From: Lentisphaerota bacterium
Lineage (GTDB): Bacteria > Verrucomicrobiota > Kiritimatiellia > RFP12 > UBA3636
DNA: 6,022 bases
Reading direction: 5' to 3'
Assembly (NCBI GenBank): GCA_012511845.1
Contig: JAAZFF010000136.1
Span: 1 to 6,022 of the forward strand
Shown here: piece after piece, positions 1 through 5,679 of the stretch
Numbering within the stretch: the stretch's first letter is position 1
Layout of the letters: every line of letters begins with the position of its first letter
Program-made: the position numbers and the translations under genes
The notes under the pieces: generated by a model
What the model saw: only the letters and a program-made list of their open reading frames with translations
The model's database searches: none
What the model was told of the DNA's origin: nothing

Positions 1-1630
1 CGCCGGTTTCAGCATCGAGTACAATTATCAACTCCTGCGCATCTGTATTTTTATTGTCCTTCAGTGTAAGAGTTTTGCGCATCAGCACGGTATCTGCTAT
101 CCAGATAATAGCGCGCGCCTCATTGCCATCATCAGCCTTTGCAGCAATCTGATATGCGCCCGGCGGCAGTGGTGCCGGTGCAGTTATCGTCTTGCGGGCA
201 TCAAAATGATTTTCGCGCGGCTGAAGCTCCTCGCGCCAGACGGCAACTTTATCCTTCAGGTAGCGATGACCATCACCCTCGGCAATACGATAGCCGAGAT
301 TTTCCACCTGCAATTTCCACCAGTCGATTGTAGAAGGATTTCTTTTCAGCAGTTTCTGAATACCATTCAACAGCGCTTCGGTATCTATTGCACGAACAGT
401 AAATTCCACTCCTGTTGCGTTGCGGTATATCAGATCAAAACTGGCAGCGTTGACAGGTGTCTGCGAGGGCGCTGACTCAATACTTACCCAGGGCTTCACT
501 ATCTGATCGAGGGCTTCAGTACGCCATTTTTCCTTGCCATATTTATCAATTGCGCTTTGCCATGCTTCCGCAGCCGCCGCAAACTGCCGGCGATTCTGAT
601 AAAGCTTTGCGAGACGTTCTGCCCATGTAGATTTAGTTTCCGCCAGTTTACTCGCATGACGCATGTAGTTGTAATCGTCGGGCAGTTTAAAGCGTTTGAC
701 GCCGCTCGCCAGATGTGCCACTGTTTCATCTTCTTCCAGTGTATGGAGACTCCATTCGCTTTTTGAAAGTCTGTCGGAGGTAAACACGGAACCATAGCGC
801 TTCAGTGTCTCCGTGCCGAACTGGTTTATGGCAAACTTTGCAAGATGTTCACGGGCACTTTCTTCGTGCCCCAGTTTTTCCAACTGCCCGATACTCCATC
901 GCCAGCGTTCACCGTCGTTTGCCGCTTTTTCCCATGACTCAGGCAGTCTGTAATAAACGGGATCTCCTTCAGCCGTTACAGGGGCAGCACCCTCTTCCTC
1001 GGAGTTGCCGTAACTGCGCCATCCCCACCATGGCGTTCCCTCACCGTAATCAGCAAGTTTCTCAAGATCGCCAAGTTCCTGCAGACGCCATGCCCCCCCC
1101 GCCATGCGATTGACCGCAAGAGCCTCGACAAGTACTTCGTAAAATCCGGCAGCCACATCGGCAGGAGCATCAGCGGCACGCGGAAGAGCCTCCGCAAGCA
1201 TCTGGAGCGCTCGACTTCGATCCCTCTCCCTGGAATCTGCCGCCTCTCCCCCACCGCGGTGGTGCCCGCGCTCAAACTCTCCGACAATCTTGTAACCCCA
1301 GGGAGGCAGGGATAACCGTGCCCGGGCGAAACTAGTGACAACCTGAACATGCTCTCCATGAACTTCAAGCACCTTGTCAATGAAAGCATCGCTTTCTTTG
1401 AGTCGTGAGAGTTCCTGTAAACACTCCAGACTATGGTTCATACCAGAAACTATACCATTCAGCGGAAGATCCGGCGTAAACAGATAAGCTTCATAAGCGG
1501 AGAACGCTTCAGCATAGTTCCCGCTATTTTTCAATTTTTCAGCTTTTTTACTTTGCTCAACAACCGTCTGTCCAAAAACAAAGTTGCTTGAAAAAAGCAA
1601 CATCATGCAAATCAGTCCAAATTTTTTCAT
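1..1630 (-). CDS. Alpha-2-macroglobulin-like (MG1/MG2) exported protein, N-terminal 543 residues, partial
   Basis: An uninterrupted reading frame runs from the ATG at 1630 to the left edge, so the C-terminus is outside the window. The start is supported by GGAGGT at 1635-1640, 4 nt upstream. Residues 1-20 form a Sec signal peptide (Lys-Lys, hydrophobic core, cleavage near VFG-Q). Cys8 is not in a lipobox, so I predict a soluble periplasmic or secreted protein. Residues about 22-60 and 335-370 look like TPR-type helical pairs. About 390-480 resembles the MG1-type opening (LIYRNATGVEFTVRAIDTE). About 487-543 resembles an MG2 beta-sandwich: a PPGAYQI strand, an IIWIADTVLMRK strand and the LDAETG turn. 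Bacterial members of this family are often 1,500-2,000 residues long; some trap proteases with a thioester, others lack it. The thioester region would lie beyond the window, so function is unknown. The coding strand has a G8 run at 1093-1100. Family assignment is confident; role is inference. Confidence 0.85.
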   Translation of the reverse strand, partial: MKKFGLICMMLLFSSNFVFGQTVVEQSKKAEKLKNSGNYAEAFSAYEAYLFTPDLPLNGIVSGMNHSLECLQELSRLKESDAFIDKVLEVHGEHVQVVTSFARARLSLPPWGYKIVGEFERGHHRGGGEAADSRERDRSRALQMLAEALPRAADAPADVAAGFYEVLVEALAVNRMAGGAWRLQELGDLEKLADYGEGTPWWGWRSYGNSEEEGAAPVTAEGDPVYYRLPESWEKAANDGERWRWSIGQLEKLGHEESAREHLAKFAINQFGTETLKRYGSVFTSDRLSKSEWSLHTLEEDETVAHLASGVKRFKLPDDYNYMRHASKLAETKSTWAERLAKLYQNRRQFAAAAEAWQSAIDKYGKEKWRTEALDQIVKPWVSIESAPSQTPVNAASFDLIYRNATGVEFTVRAIDTEALLNGIQKLLKRNPSTIDWWKLQVENLGYRIAEGDGHRYLKDKVAVWREELQPRENHFDARKTITAPAPLPPGAYQIAAKADDGNEARAIIWIADTVLMRKTLTLKDNKNTDAQELIIVLDAETG

Positions 1631-1652
1631 ATACACCTCCCGTGCATGGCAC

Positions 1653-1683
1653 ATTATACAACAATTCGGGGAAATTGTGTCAA
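1653..1683 (-). promoter_or_regulatory. Sigma70-like promoter of the macroglobulin-like gene
   Basis: Read on the minus strand, TTGACA (1678-1683) and TATAAT (1653-1658) both match consensus exactly. The spacer is 19 nt, slightly longer than the optimal 17. Transcription would start near 1646, giving a 5' leader of only about 16 nt that carries the GGAGGT ribosome binding site. Two perfect boxes in the right place make this a convincing promoter. The long spacer may lower basal strength or call for an activator (inference). Confidence 0.7.
1661..1678. promoter_or_regulatory. Inverted repeat ACAATT-N6-AATTGT in the promoter spacer (operator candidate)
   Basis: Perfect 6-bp arms at 1661-1666 and 1673-1678 flank a 6-bp centre. 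The repeat fills most of the gap between the -35 and -10 boxes and touches the -35 box. A dimeric repressor bound here would block RNA polymerase. The symmetry is seen directly; the binding role is inference. Confidence 0.35.
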
Positions 1684-1699
1684 AAAATTCAGCTCAATG

Positions 1700-1715
1700 G
1701 GGCACCATGATGCCC
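1700..1715. promoter_or_regulatory. Near-perfect 16-bp palindrome upstream of the -35 box
   Basis: GGGCACCATGATGCCC pairs with its own reverse complement at 7 of 8 positions. It is centred between 1707 and 1708, about 24 bp upstream of the -35 box of the minus-strand promoter. That position suits an activator site or an upstream operator. It lies in non-coding DNA, so coding constraint does not explain it. The regulator is unknown. Confidence 0.35.
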
Positions 1716-1849
1716 AACTGATTTGATATGTCTGATTTGGTTCAGCACCCAATGTATTACAGACATTCCTGTATGCGTTTGACAAACCTTCATACTACCA
1801 GAGTACCGATGCCATACATCTCTCTCGTTTTGTTTTTCGAAAACAACAG

Positions 1850-1878
1850 TTGACACAGATTCGGGAAAGGCAGATACT
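1850..1878 (+). promoter_or_regulatory. Sigma70-like promoter upstream of the GNAT gene
   Basis: A perfect TTGACA (1850-1855) is followed after a 17-nt spacer by GATACT (1873-1878), which matches 4 of 6 positions of TATAAT including the conserved second A and final T. Transcription would begin near 1885, leaving a leader of about 147 nt before the ATG at 2032. A second TTGACA at 1779-1784 has no usable -10 box at the right distance. Confidence 0.5.
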
Positions 1879-1912
1879 ACTGCGACAGCAAAGGCGACTT
1901 ATCAGAATTGTG

Positions 1913-1973
1913 CCGGAGTGGTGCTCAGCCACCGGGGTAGTTCGATTGCCTTCGCCCGGGATGTCTCCCGGTG
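1913..1973 (+). promoter_or_regulatory. Structured 5' leader with mutually exclusive stems, candidate cis-regulatory RNA
   Basis: Three stems can be drawn in the predicted leader of the GNAT transcript. Stem A pairs GTGG (1918-1921) with CCAC (1929-1932), extended by CCG (1913-1915) with CGG (1933-1935) across a GA bulge. Stem C pairs CCGGGA (1956-1961) with TCCCGG (1966-1971) around a TGTC tetraloop. Stem B pairs CACCGGG (1930-1936) perfectly with CCCGGTG (1967-1973). B uses the 3' arms of both A and C, so the RNA can form A plus C, or B, but not both. This is the logic of attenuators and riboswitches. No U-tract follows stem C, so control would be on translation or RNA stability, not intrinsic termination. 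I do not recognise a known riboswitch class. Confidence 0.3.
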
Positions 1974-2031
1974 CAAATTAAAAACAAAAGAAAGAGTTTT
2001 ATCGTCACGTCGTTTACGCTGTGGCGAGCCC

Positions 2032-2595
2032 ATGAACTCAACAAACTTATATGATGCAGGCGACATCAGATTCGCCGACCTCCGGAACAAGAATTCATTT
2101 GATTTCCGGAGACTGTGGATATTGTACAACACGGCATTTCCACATGACGAGAGACGCTCGCTCCTTGAACAGGAGCTTGTAATGAAAGACCCCCGATACC
2201 ATTTCGCTGCAATACTCCACCGCGGTACCACTGTGGGGCTGTTGGCGTACTGGCTGTTACACGAAATGTTCTTCATTGAGCATTTCGCCATAAATCCGGA
2301 ATGCCGTTCTGCGGGGATCGGTGGCAAGGTGATAAATCAACTGCAGTATTACGCAGATCGCAAGATCGTGCTGGACGTTGAGCCGAAGAACGAATCGGTT
2401 GACACGGAGAGGCGTGTACATTTTTACGAAAAACACGGCTTCAGATATTCTCCAAAGCCCGTGGTTCTGCCGTCATACCGCTTCGCAAAGCCCGTGGCAT
2501 CACACCTCATGACGTGGTCTCCCAACAAAGTGTTCCACACACAAAAGCAGATTGTCGAAAATATCCGTAGGTGCGTGTACCACATTCCGCAGTGA
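2032..2595 (+). CDS. GNAT-family N-acetyltransferase
   Basis: A 187-residue protein from the ATG at 2032, a typical length for a single GNAT domain. GNAT enzymes transfer an acetyl group from acetyl-CoA to an amine; they are cytoplasmic and the substrate here cannot be told. Residues 34-43 (TAFPHDERRS) form the helix 1-2 region. Strand beta4 and motif A occupy about 81-104, with FIEHFAI followed by the pyrophosphate-binding loop R92-S-A-G-I-G97. Strand beta5 is IVLDVEP (112-118), and FYEKHGF (131-137) is the classic motif B ending. The frame is open upstream and GTG codons at 1918 and 1921 could extend it. That extension shows no domain and overlaps strong RNA stems, so I prefer ATG 2032 although its ribosome binding site is weak. 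The gene stands alone, divergent from the macroglobulin-like gene and convergent with the fucosidase relic. Confidence 0.88.
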   Translation: MNSTNLYDAGDIRFADLRNKNSFDFRRLWILYNTAFPHDERRSLLEQELVMKDPRYHFAAILHRGTTVGLLAYWLLHEMFFIEHFAINPECRSAGIGGKVINQLQYYADRKIVLDVEPKNESVDTERRVHFYEKHGFRYSPKPVVLPSYRFAKPVASHLMTWSPNKVFHTQKQIVENIRRCVYHIPQ

Positions 2596-2608
2596 AGAAG
2601 AAACGGGT

Positions 2609-2632
2609 TTGCTATTGGGATTGCTATCGGGT
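2609..2632. repeat. 12-bp tandem duplication, two copies, with hexamer periodicity
   Basis: TTGCTATTGGGA is followed directly by TTGCTATCGGGT, matching at 10 of 12 positions. Within each copy the pattern is near-hexameric (GCTATT, GGGATT, GCTATC, GGG). It starts 13 nt after the GNAT stop codon. It looks like a decayed short tandem repeat. No function is visible. Confidence 0.5.
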
Positions 2633-2657
2633 AGGACGAGTTTCTCCAGAAACCACC

Positions 2658-2709
2658 CACTGATCCCAGACAACTGATCCGGCTTTTCCAGGCGTACCTC
2701 CACTGATTA
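2658..2709. repeat. Degenerate CACTGATC-type repeat cluster
   Basis: ACTGATCC occurs at 2659-2666 and 2673-2680, exactly 14 bp (two heptads) apart. A third copy, ACTGATTA, lies at 2702-2709, one base off heptad phase. This suggests remains of a heptameric array in the gap between two convergent genes. The rest of 2596-2811 holds no gene or clear terminator; GTTTCT/AGAAAC at 2640-2653 is a weak hairpin without a U-tract. Confidence 0.35.
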
Positions 2710-2811
2710 GTAATGGTGCCATCGTAACATTCACGAGATAAGAGGTTTTGAGGTTGTTATTTTACCTGTGAGGTGAATTATGCTTGAGTGCGTTTTGGGC
2801 ATCATAAAGTT

Positions 2812-3279
2812 TTAGTTGGTTGCGCACAGCTTCGCCTCGGCAAAACCCTCAGGATCCTTCGCTGGACCGCGCGTCCACGCCGGCAACCTGAAATCCATGA
2901 ATGAGTAGTAGAGCCCCACTTTTAGGCTCGATTTGCGACATGCCTTCACATAGGGCATAATAAAATCACGCTTGGGCGCCTGACACATGCTCGAATAATC
3001 GGTGGTTTTTGTATCCCAAAGACAGTAGCCGTCATGGTGGCGAGTTGTTAGTATCGCATATTTCATGCCGCCGCGTACCGCTACCTCCATCCATTCCTCA
3101 GGATTGTAGTGCTGAGGATTCCAGGCGCAGGCCATATCAGCATACTCATTCTGATCAAGCCATTCACGATTCAACACCTGTTCTCCCCGTCCCAGTACAG
3201 CATAGGGTCCCCAGTGAATAAAGAGACCATACCGTGCCTCATTAAACCAGGCATGCGCCGGATTAACCACAATAGCCAT
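2812..3279 (-). pseudogene. GH29 alpha-L-fucosidase, truncated N-terminal fragment
   Basis: A 155-codon frame reads as the start of a GH29 alpha-L-fucosidase, which removes L-fucose from glycans by a retaining mechanism. Family motifs appear in order: WFNEARYGLFIHWGPYAV (11-28), the fucose-contacting TTRHHDGYCLWDT (78-90) and VGLYYSFMDF (121-130). Family members usually have 400-600 residues. Similarity fades near residue 147 and a stop follows at 155, so the later barrel strands with the catalytic Asp and acid/base are absent and the product should be inactive. There is no signal peptide. The start codon has a strong AGAGGTGA (3283-3290) and a good promoter, so truncation appears recent. A GCTTCGCC hairpin sits at the break point. 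The rest of the gene is not in this window. It lies downstream of, and on the same strand as, the 656-residue protein. Confidence 0.85.
2829..2846 (-). repeat. Imperfect palindrome (hairpin) at the fucosidase break point
   Basis: On the minus strand GTTTTGCC and GGCGAAGC flank GA. As RNA all eight positions can pair, including two G-U pairs; a tetraloop version opens the innermost pair. No U-run follows, so it is not an intrinsic terminator. It lies where the reading frame stops resembling GH29, which fits a small REP-like palindromic insert or a rearrangement scar. It encodes the last residues of the fragment (GFAEAKL). Confidence 0.35.
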
Positions 3280-3314
3280 AACTCACCTCTCGCTTTAGAT
3301 GTAATGTTGCAACC

Positions 3315-3328
3315 ATCATCTAGATTAT
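3315..3328. promoter_or_regulatory. Near-palindrome around CTAG in the fucosidase leader (weak operator candidate)
   Basis: ATCATCTAGATTAT is symmetric at 6 of 7 pairs. It lies about 7-20 nt downstream of the predicted start of transcription of the truncated fucosidase, where a bound repressor could act as a roadblock. AT-rich palindromes of this length arise by chance fairly often, so support is weak. Confidence 0.2.
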
Positions 3329-3341
3329 CAGAATGGTCTTG

Positions 3342-3371
3342 ATTATACCACACTCACTCGCTGCGATTCAA
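3342..3371 (-). promoter_or_regulatory. Extended -10 promoter of the truncated fucosidase gene
   Basis: On the minus strand TATAAT (3342-3347) is a perfect -10 box preceded by TGG (3348-3350), giving the extended -10 form TGn-TATAAT. TTGAAT (3366-3371) is a 4-of-6 -35 box with an 18-nt spacer. Transcription would start near 3335, leaving a leader of about 56 nt. It shows that the fucosidase relic can be transcribed independently of the gene upstream. Confidence 0.6.
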
Positions 3372-3492
3372 GCATAGCTGGTTTCAATGCCCGCATCGCA
3401 AATTGCAATATCAACTGAGACAGCAAAGAATAACCAAATATAGCGCCTGCAATTCAGGATGTTACTATTTATAGCGATGGAGTTTCCACTGT

Positions 3493-5463
3493 TCACTGAA
3501 CCAGCTTGCCGGGCACAGCCTCAATTGAAAGGTGGCAGGGTCCGGACTCTGCCACGAGGCGCAGAATGCGGTAAACACCATGTCGATTGGCGATTTCCAC
3601 CGCTTCAAGCCGAGGATCCGACATCCCCGACCAGCGGAACGCTACGGTTTTTCCCCCGAAGACAAGCATCAGATCGGTTTCCGATTGCTCGATCCGGGCA
3701 TGATCGCCGCCGTCATGAATCAGAATCGGCACAGTAATCTCAACCGATCGGACGGGAGTGCCGTCTATCTCAACCGCCCAGCACAACAACACTTTGTCGG
3801 CATCAATGCGGACGTCCTCCACCACCTGCGTATCGCCTTTCCGGTATCGAATGGAAACGCCGTCAACACGGTCGCCGACCTTGTGTTCGGTCGTTTCGGC
3901 AACAACACCTGTGCTCCATTCGGCAAGCGCATCTGTGGAACCGTCGGGACGCTGCCACACAGGACCGAGAGCAACAGGACGAACCGGAGCAGCCGTTCCC
4001 TTTGCAAAAAGATGCTTTGGTTTCGCTGAGAAAGGCATCCCAAGAGGAAAACCGGGCGGCAGACCCTTGAACAAGACACGCCCGATACCGGTTGCGTCGT
4101 GATCCGGATCTGCCTGTGTGTCGATTTCAACGTAGGTGCCGTTTGCACAGAGAAACACCTTGTGAAAGGCGGGACTGAGCGTCAGTGAATAGTTACCGAG
4201 TTCCGAAGGGGTTGGTTGCTCCGCAATAGTGTCGTCGGCATAAAGTGCCGCCAAACCAAGGTAGGATGTCGCCAGCATGCTATAAACTGAGTATTGACCA
4301 TAAGTATCGCACCCGTGCTTCGTCTTGGGATCGAAGCGGTTCTTGATATGGCGAATCGGGTTGCAATCAGAGAACCAAGGAACAATTGCGCGGGCACTCA
4401 GGTGCGCCTGTCGCTTGAATGCACCTGCCAGAACAGGATCGGCATTGCGGTAGCGCCTTGCCTCGAGTTCTGACAGTGCACAAACAATAGTTTCCTGAAA
4501 ATTAAATTGGGCAGACCGTCCTCCGAACGGGACAAATCCATCCGGCGAGACGAATAGCAGCATGGTCAGATTGCCGCGGCGTAGTACTTCCCCGAGCTTG
4601 TCACGCATCGGACCTTCGTAGCCGCGAGCTATGGCAGCGGCGAACTGAAGTCGGGTCGTAATATCGTAGGTGATCGGATCGGCGGGATCCCGGTACATCC
4701 CAAAGGTCGTAAAGCGATGTGTTTGCGCTGCCATATAGACTTCAAAAAACCGGTTACCCCATAGGAAGTCCGTCGCACCACCGATACCCGCGGAGTCGCG
4801 CATGCTTTCTCCAGCACTGCTGTAGACTGCCCAGTTGTGAAAGCGTTCCAGGTTCCGGTGTGTCGCATCAACGCACAGGTATGCCGACTCCGGCCGGACG
4901 CGTGCAAGGTCCGTCTTCCACTGCGCAACCAGCTCCTGCGGTGCAATTTCTTTCAGGCAATCGTAGGCGGTGGCAAGTTCACGCATCCAGAAATCTGCAG
5001 AGCGGTCCCGGAGCACCTGGGGGGCGGCAAGTTGCGTACAGCAATAGGTCATGGAGCAAAAAACAATATCCTGAAGTTCAGGTATCCGATCGAAGTAAAG
5101 CAAAATGGCAGCAGAAGAGACGAAACGAGGTGTCGATTGCGCCCACTCCCGCCCGATGACAGGATCAATGAGCGCACCACTTTCAGAGACCCAGGACGCC
5201 GCCATGCGTATGACAGGCTCCATGAGATCAAGGTAAAACGTTCGATCCAGTCCTGAGGGTTGCCAGCCGTCAGGTTGTTTTTGTGTCAGCAGTCCGGGAA
5301 TTTTTCCTTCAAGGGGATAGGTAGCGATGCCCCACGCATCAAGCGGAAGCACCTCCGGAGACAAAGAGTCCAAGTGTGTCATGTCAGTTTCCCTGTTGGG
5401 TTCGAACGAAACGGCCTGAGCGACCAGTGCCATAAAGATCGTGAACGAAATAATGAAGTTCAT
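3493..5463 (-). CDS. Exported alpha/alpha-toroid plus beta-sandwich protein, probable polysaccharide lyase or glycoside hydrolase, family unassigned
   Basis: A 656-residue protein that I cannot place in a named family. Residues 1-19 are hydrophobic and end in AQAVS, like a Sec signal peptide, but the n-region has no Lys or Arg. Residues about 70-410 are a run of amphipathic helices, as in an (alpha/alpha)6 toroid. Conserved-looking loops are HNWAVYSSAGESMR (209-222), FVPFGGRSAQFNFQE (310-324) and DTYGQYSVYSML (386-397); Asn, His, Tyr, Arg and Glu there are the sort of residues that line active-site clefts in such enzymes. From about 425 the chain becomes beta-rich, with a NGTYVEIDT strand (441-449) and many short strands to the end, like the C-terminal sandwich of heparinase II/III-type lyases. 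The fucosidase relic downstream supports a role in glycan breakdown. Fold and role are inference from pattern. An alternative start at 5382 (residue 28) has the better ribosome binding site. Confidence 0.65.
   Translation of the reverse strand: MNFIISFTIFMALVAQAVSFEPNRETDMTHLDSLSPEVLPLDAWGIATYPLEGKIPGLLTQKQPDGWQPSGLDRTFYLDLMEPVIRMAASWVSESGALIDPVIGREWAQSTPRFVSSAAILLYFDRIPELQDIVFCSMTYCCTQLAAPQVLRDRSADFWMRELATAYDCLKEIAPQELVAQWKTDLARVRPESAYLCVDATHRNLERFHNWAVYSSAGESMRDSAGIGGATDFLWGNRFFEVYMAAQTHRFTTFGMYRDPADPITYDITTRLQFAAAIARGYEGPMRDKLGEVLRRGNLTMLLFVSPDGFVPFGGRSAQFNFQETIVCALSELEARRYRNADPVLAGAFKRQAHLSARAIVPWFSDCNPIRHIKNRFDPKTKHGCDTYGQYSVYSMLATSYLGLAALYADDTIAEQPTPSELGNYSLTLSPAFHKVFLCANGTYVEIDTQADPDHDATGIGRVLFKGLPPGFPLGMPFSAKPKHLFAKGTAAPVRPVALGPVWQRPDGSTDALAEWSTGVVAETTEHKVGDRVDGVSIRYRKGDTQVVEDVRIDADKVLLCWAVEIDGTPVRSVEITVPILIHDGGDHARIEQSETDLMLVFGGKTVAFRWSGMSDPRLEAVEIANRHGVYRILRLVAESGPCHLSIEAVPGKLVQ
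5388..5395 (-). promoter_or_regulatory. CAGGGAAA, ribosome binding site candidate for an internal start at 5382
   Basis: On the minus strand AGGG (5391-5394) lies 8 nt upstream of an in-frame ATG at 5382, which encodes MTHLDSLSPEV. The upstream ATG at 5463 has only a weak AGG. Starting at 5382 would remove the signal-like segment and leave a 629-residue cytoplasmic protein. The sequence alone does not settle which start is used. Confidence 0.35.
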
Positions 5464-5470
5464 TGCCTAA

Positions 5471-5499
5471 TTTCTAGCACAAGCGGTGCGGCAATGCAA
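5471..5499 (-). promoter_or_regulatory. Candidate promoter of the 656-residue gene
   Basis: On the minus strand TAGAAA (5471-5476) is preceded by TGC, an extended -10 element. TTGCAT (5494-5499) is a weak -35 box at the standard 17-nt spacing. Transcription would start at or next to the ATG at 5463, so the mRNA would be leaderless there or carry an 81-nt leader to the ATG at 5382. Confidence 0.35.
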
Positions 5500-5621
5500 G
5501 AAATTCCAATTTCCGGGCACGGCAGAGCACATCAGCAGATTGTTGTTCCAATCTGAGGACTCCTTACCCGCGGTTTTGCCGGACGGGATCGGCTGAACCG
5601 TCGATTGCCTCATAAATTGAT

Positions 5622-5650
5622 TTGACCAAATCGCCCTGTACCTGTAAACT
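5622..5650 (+). promoter_or_regulatory. Sigma70-like promoter of the right-edge gene
   Basis: TTGACC (5622-5627) matches 5 of 6 positions of the -35 consensus. After 17 nt comes TAAACT (5645-5650), 4 of 6 for the -10 box. The predicted start near 5657 leaves a leader of about 23 nt before the ATG at 5680. Together with the minus-strand promoter at 5471-5499 this makes 5464-5679 a divergent control region. Confidence 0.45.
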
Positions 5651-5679
5651 TCAAGGCTAACTAACTGCAAAGTTTTGTC

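Noticed and set aside
1251..1262. Perfect 12-bp palindrome CCACCGCGGTGG
   Set aside because: It lies inside the macroglobulin-like coding sequence, encodes His-Arg-Gly residues, and has no partner site or positional logic.
976..1389. Minus-strand 137-codon frame, plus smaller minus frame at 499-795
   Set aside because: Both overlap the macroglobulin-like gene in other frames. Their products are rich in Arg, Trp and Cys with no domain, while the main frame is unbroken for 543 codons with a signal peptide and MG motifs.
1913..1980. tRNA-like impression (TTCGATT and GC-rich arms)
   Set aside because: No 7-bp acceptor stem, anticodon arm or correct D/T-arm spacing could be drawn.
1902..2327. 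Minus-strand 141-codon frame opposite the GNAT gene
   Set aside because: It is antisense to recognisable GNAT motifs, has Ser/Arg-rich low-quality composition and no ribosome binding site.
2640..2653. GTTTCT/AGAAAC hairpin as a terminator for the GNAT gene
   Set aside because: The stem is AT-rich with a two-base centre and no U-tract follows.
2500..2703. Minus-strand 67-codon frame after the GNAT gene
   Set aside because: Part of it is antisense to the GNAT 3' end and no domain is recognisable. GGAGG overlaps its start instead of preceding it, so there is no spaced ribosome binding site.
3765..4148. Minus-strand 127-codon frame and several plus-strand frames between 3459 and 5256
   Set aside because: All overlap the 656-codon gene and read as Arg/Pro/Ser/Cys-rich shadows without domains or start signals.
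5467..5670. Minus-strand 67-codon frame upstream of the 656-residue gene
   Set aside because: Its composition is not protein-like, it overlaps both divergent promoters and it lacks a ribosome binding site.
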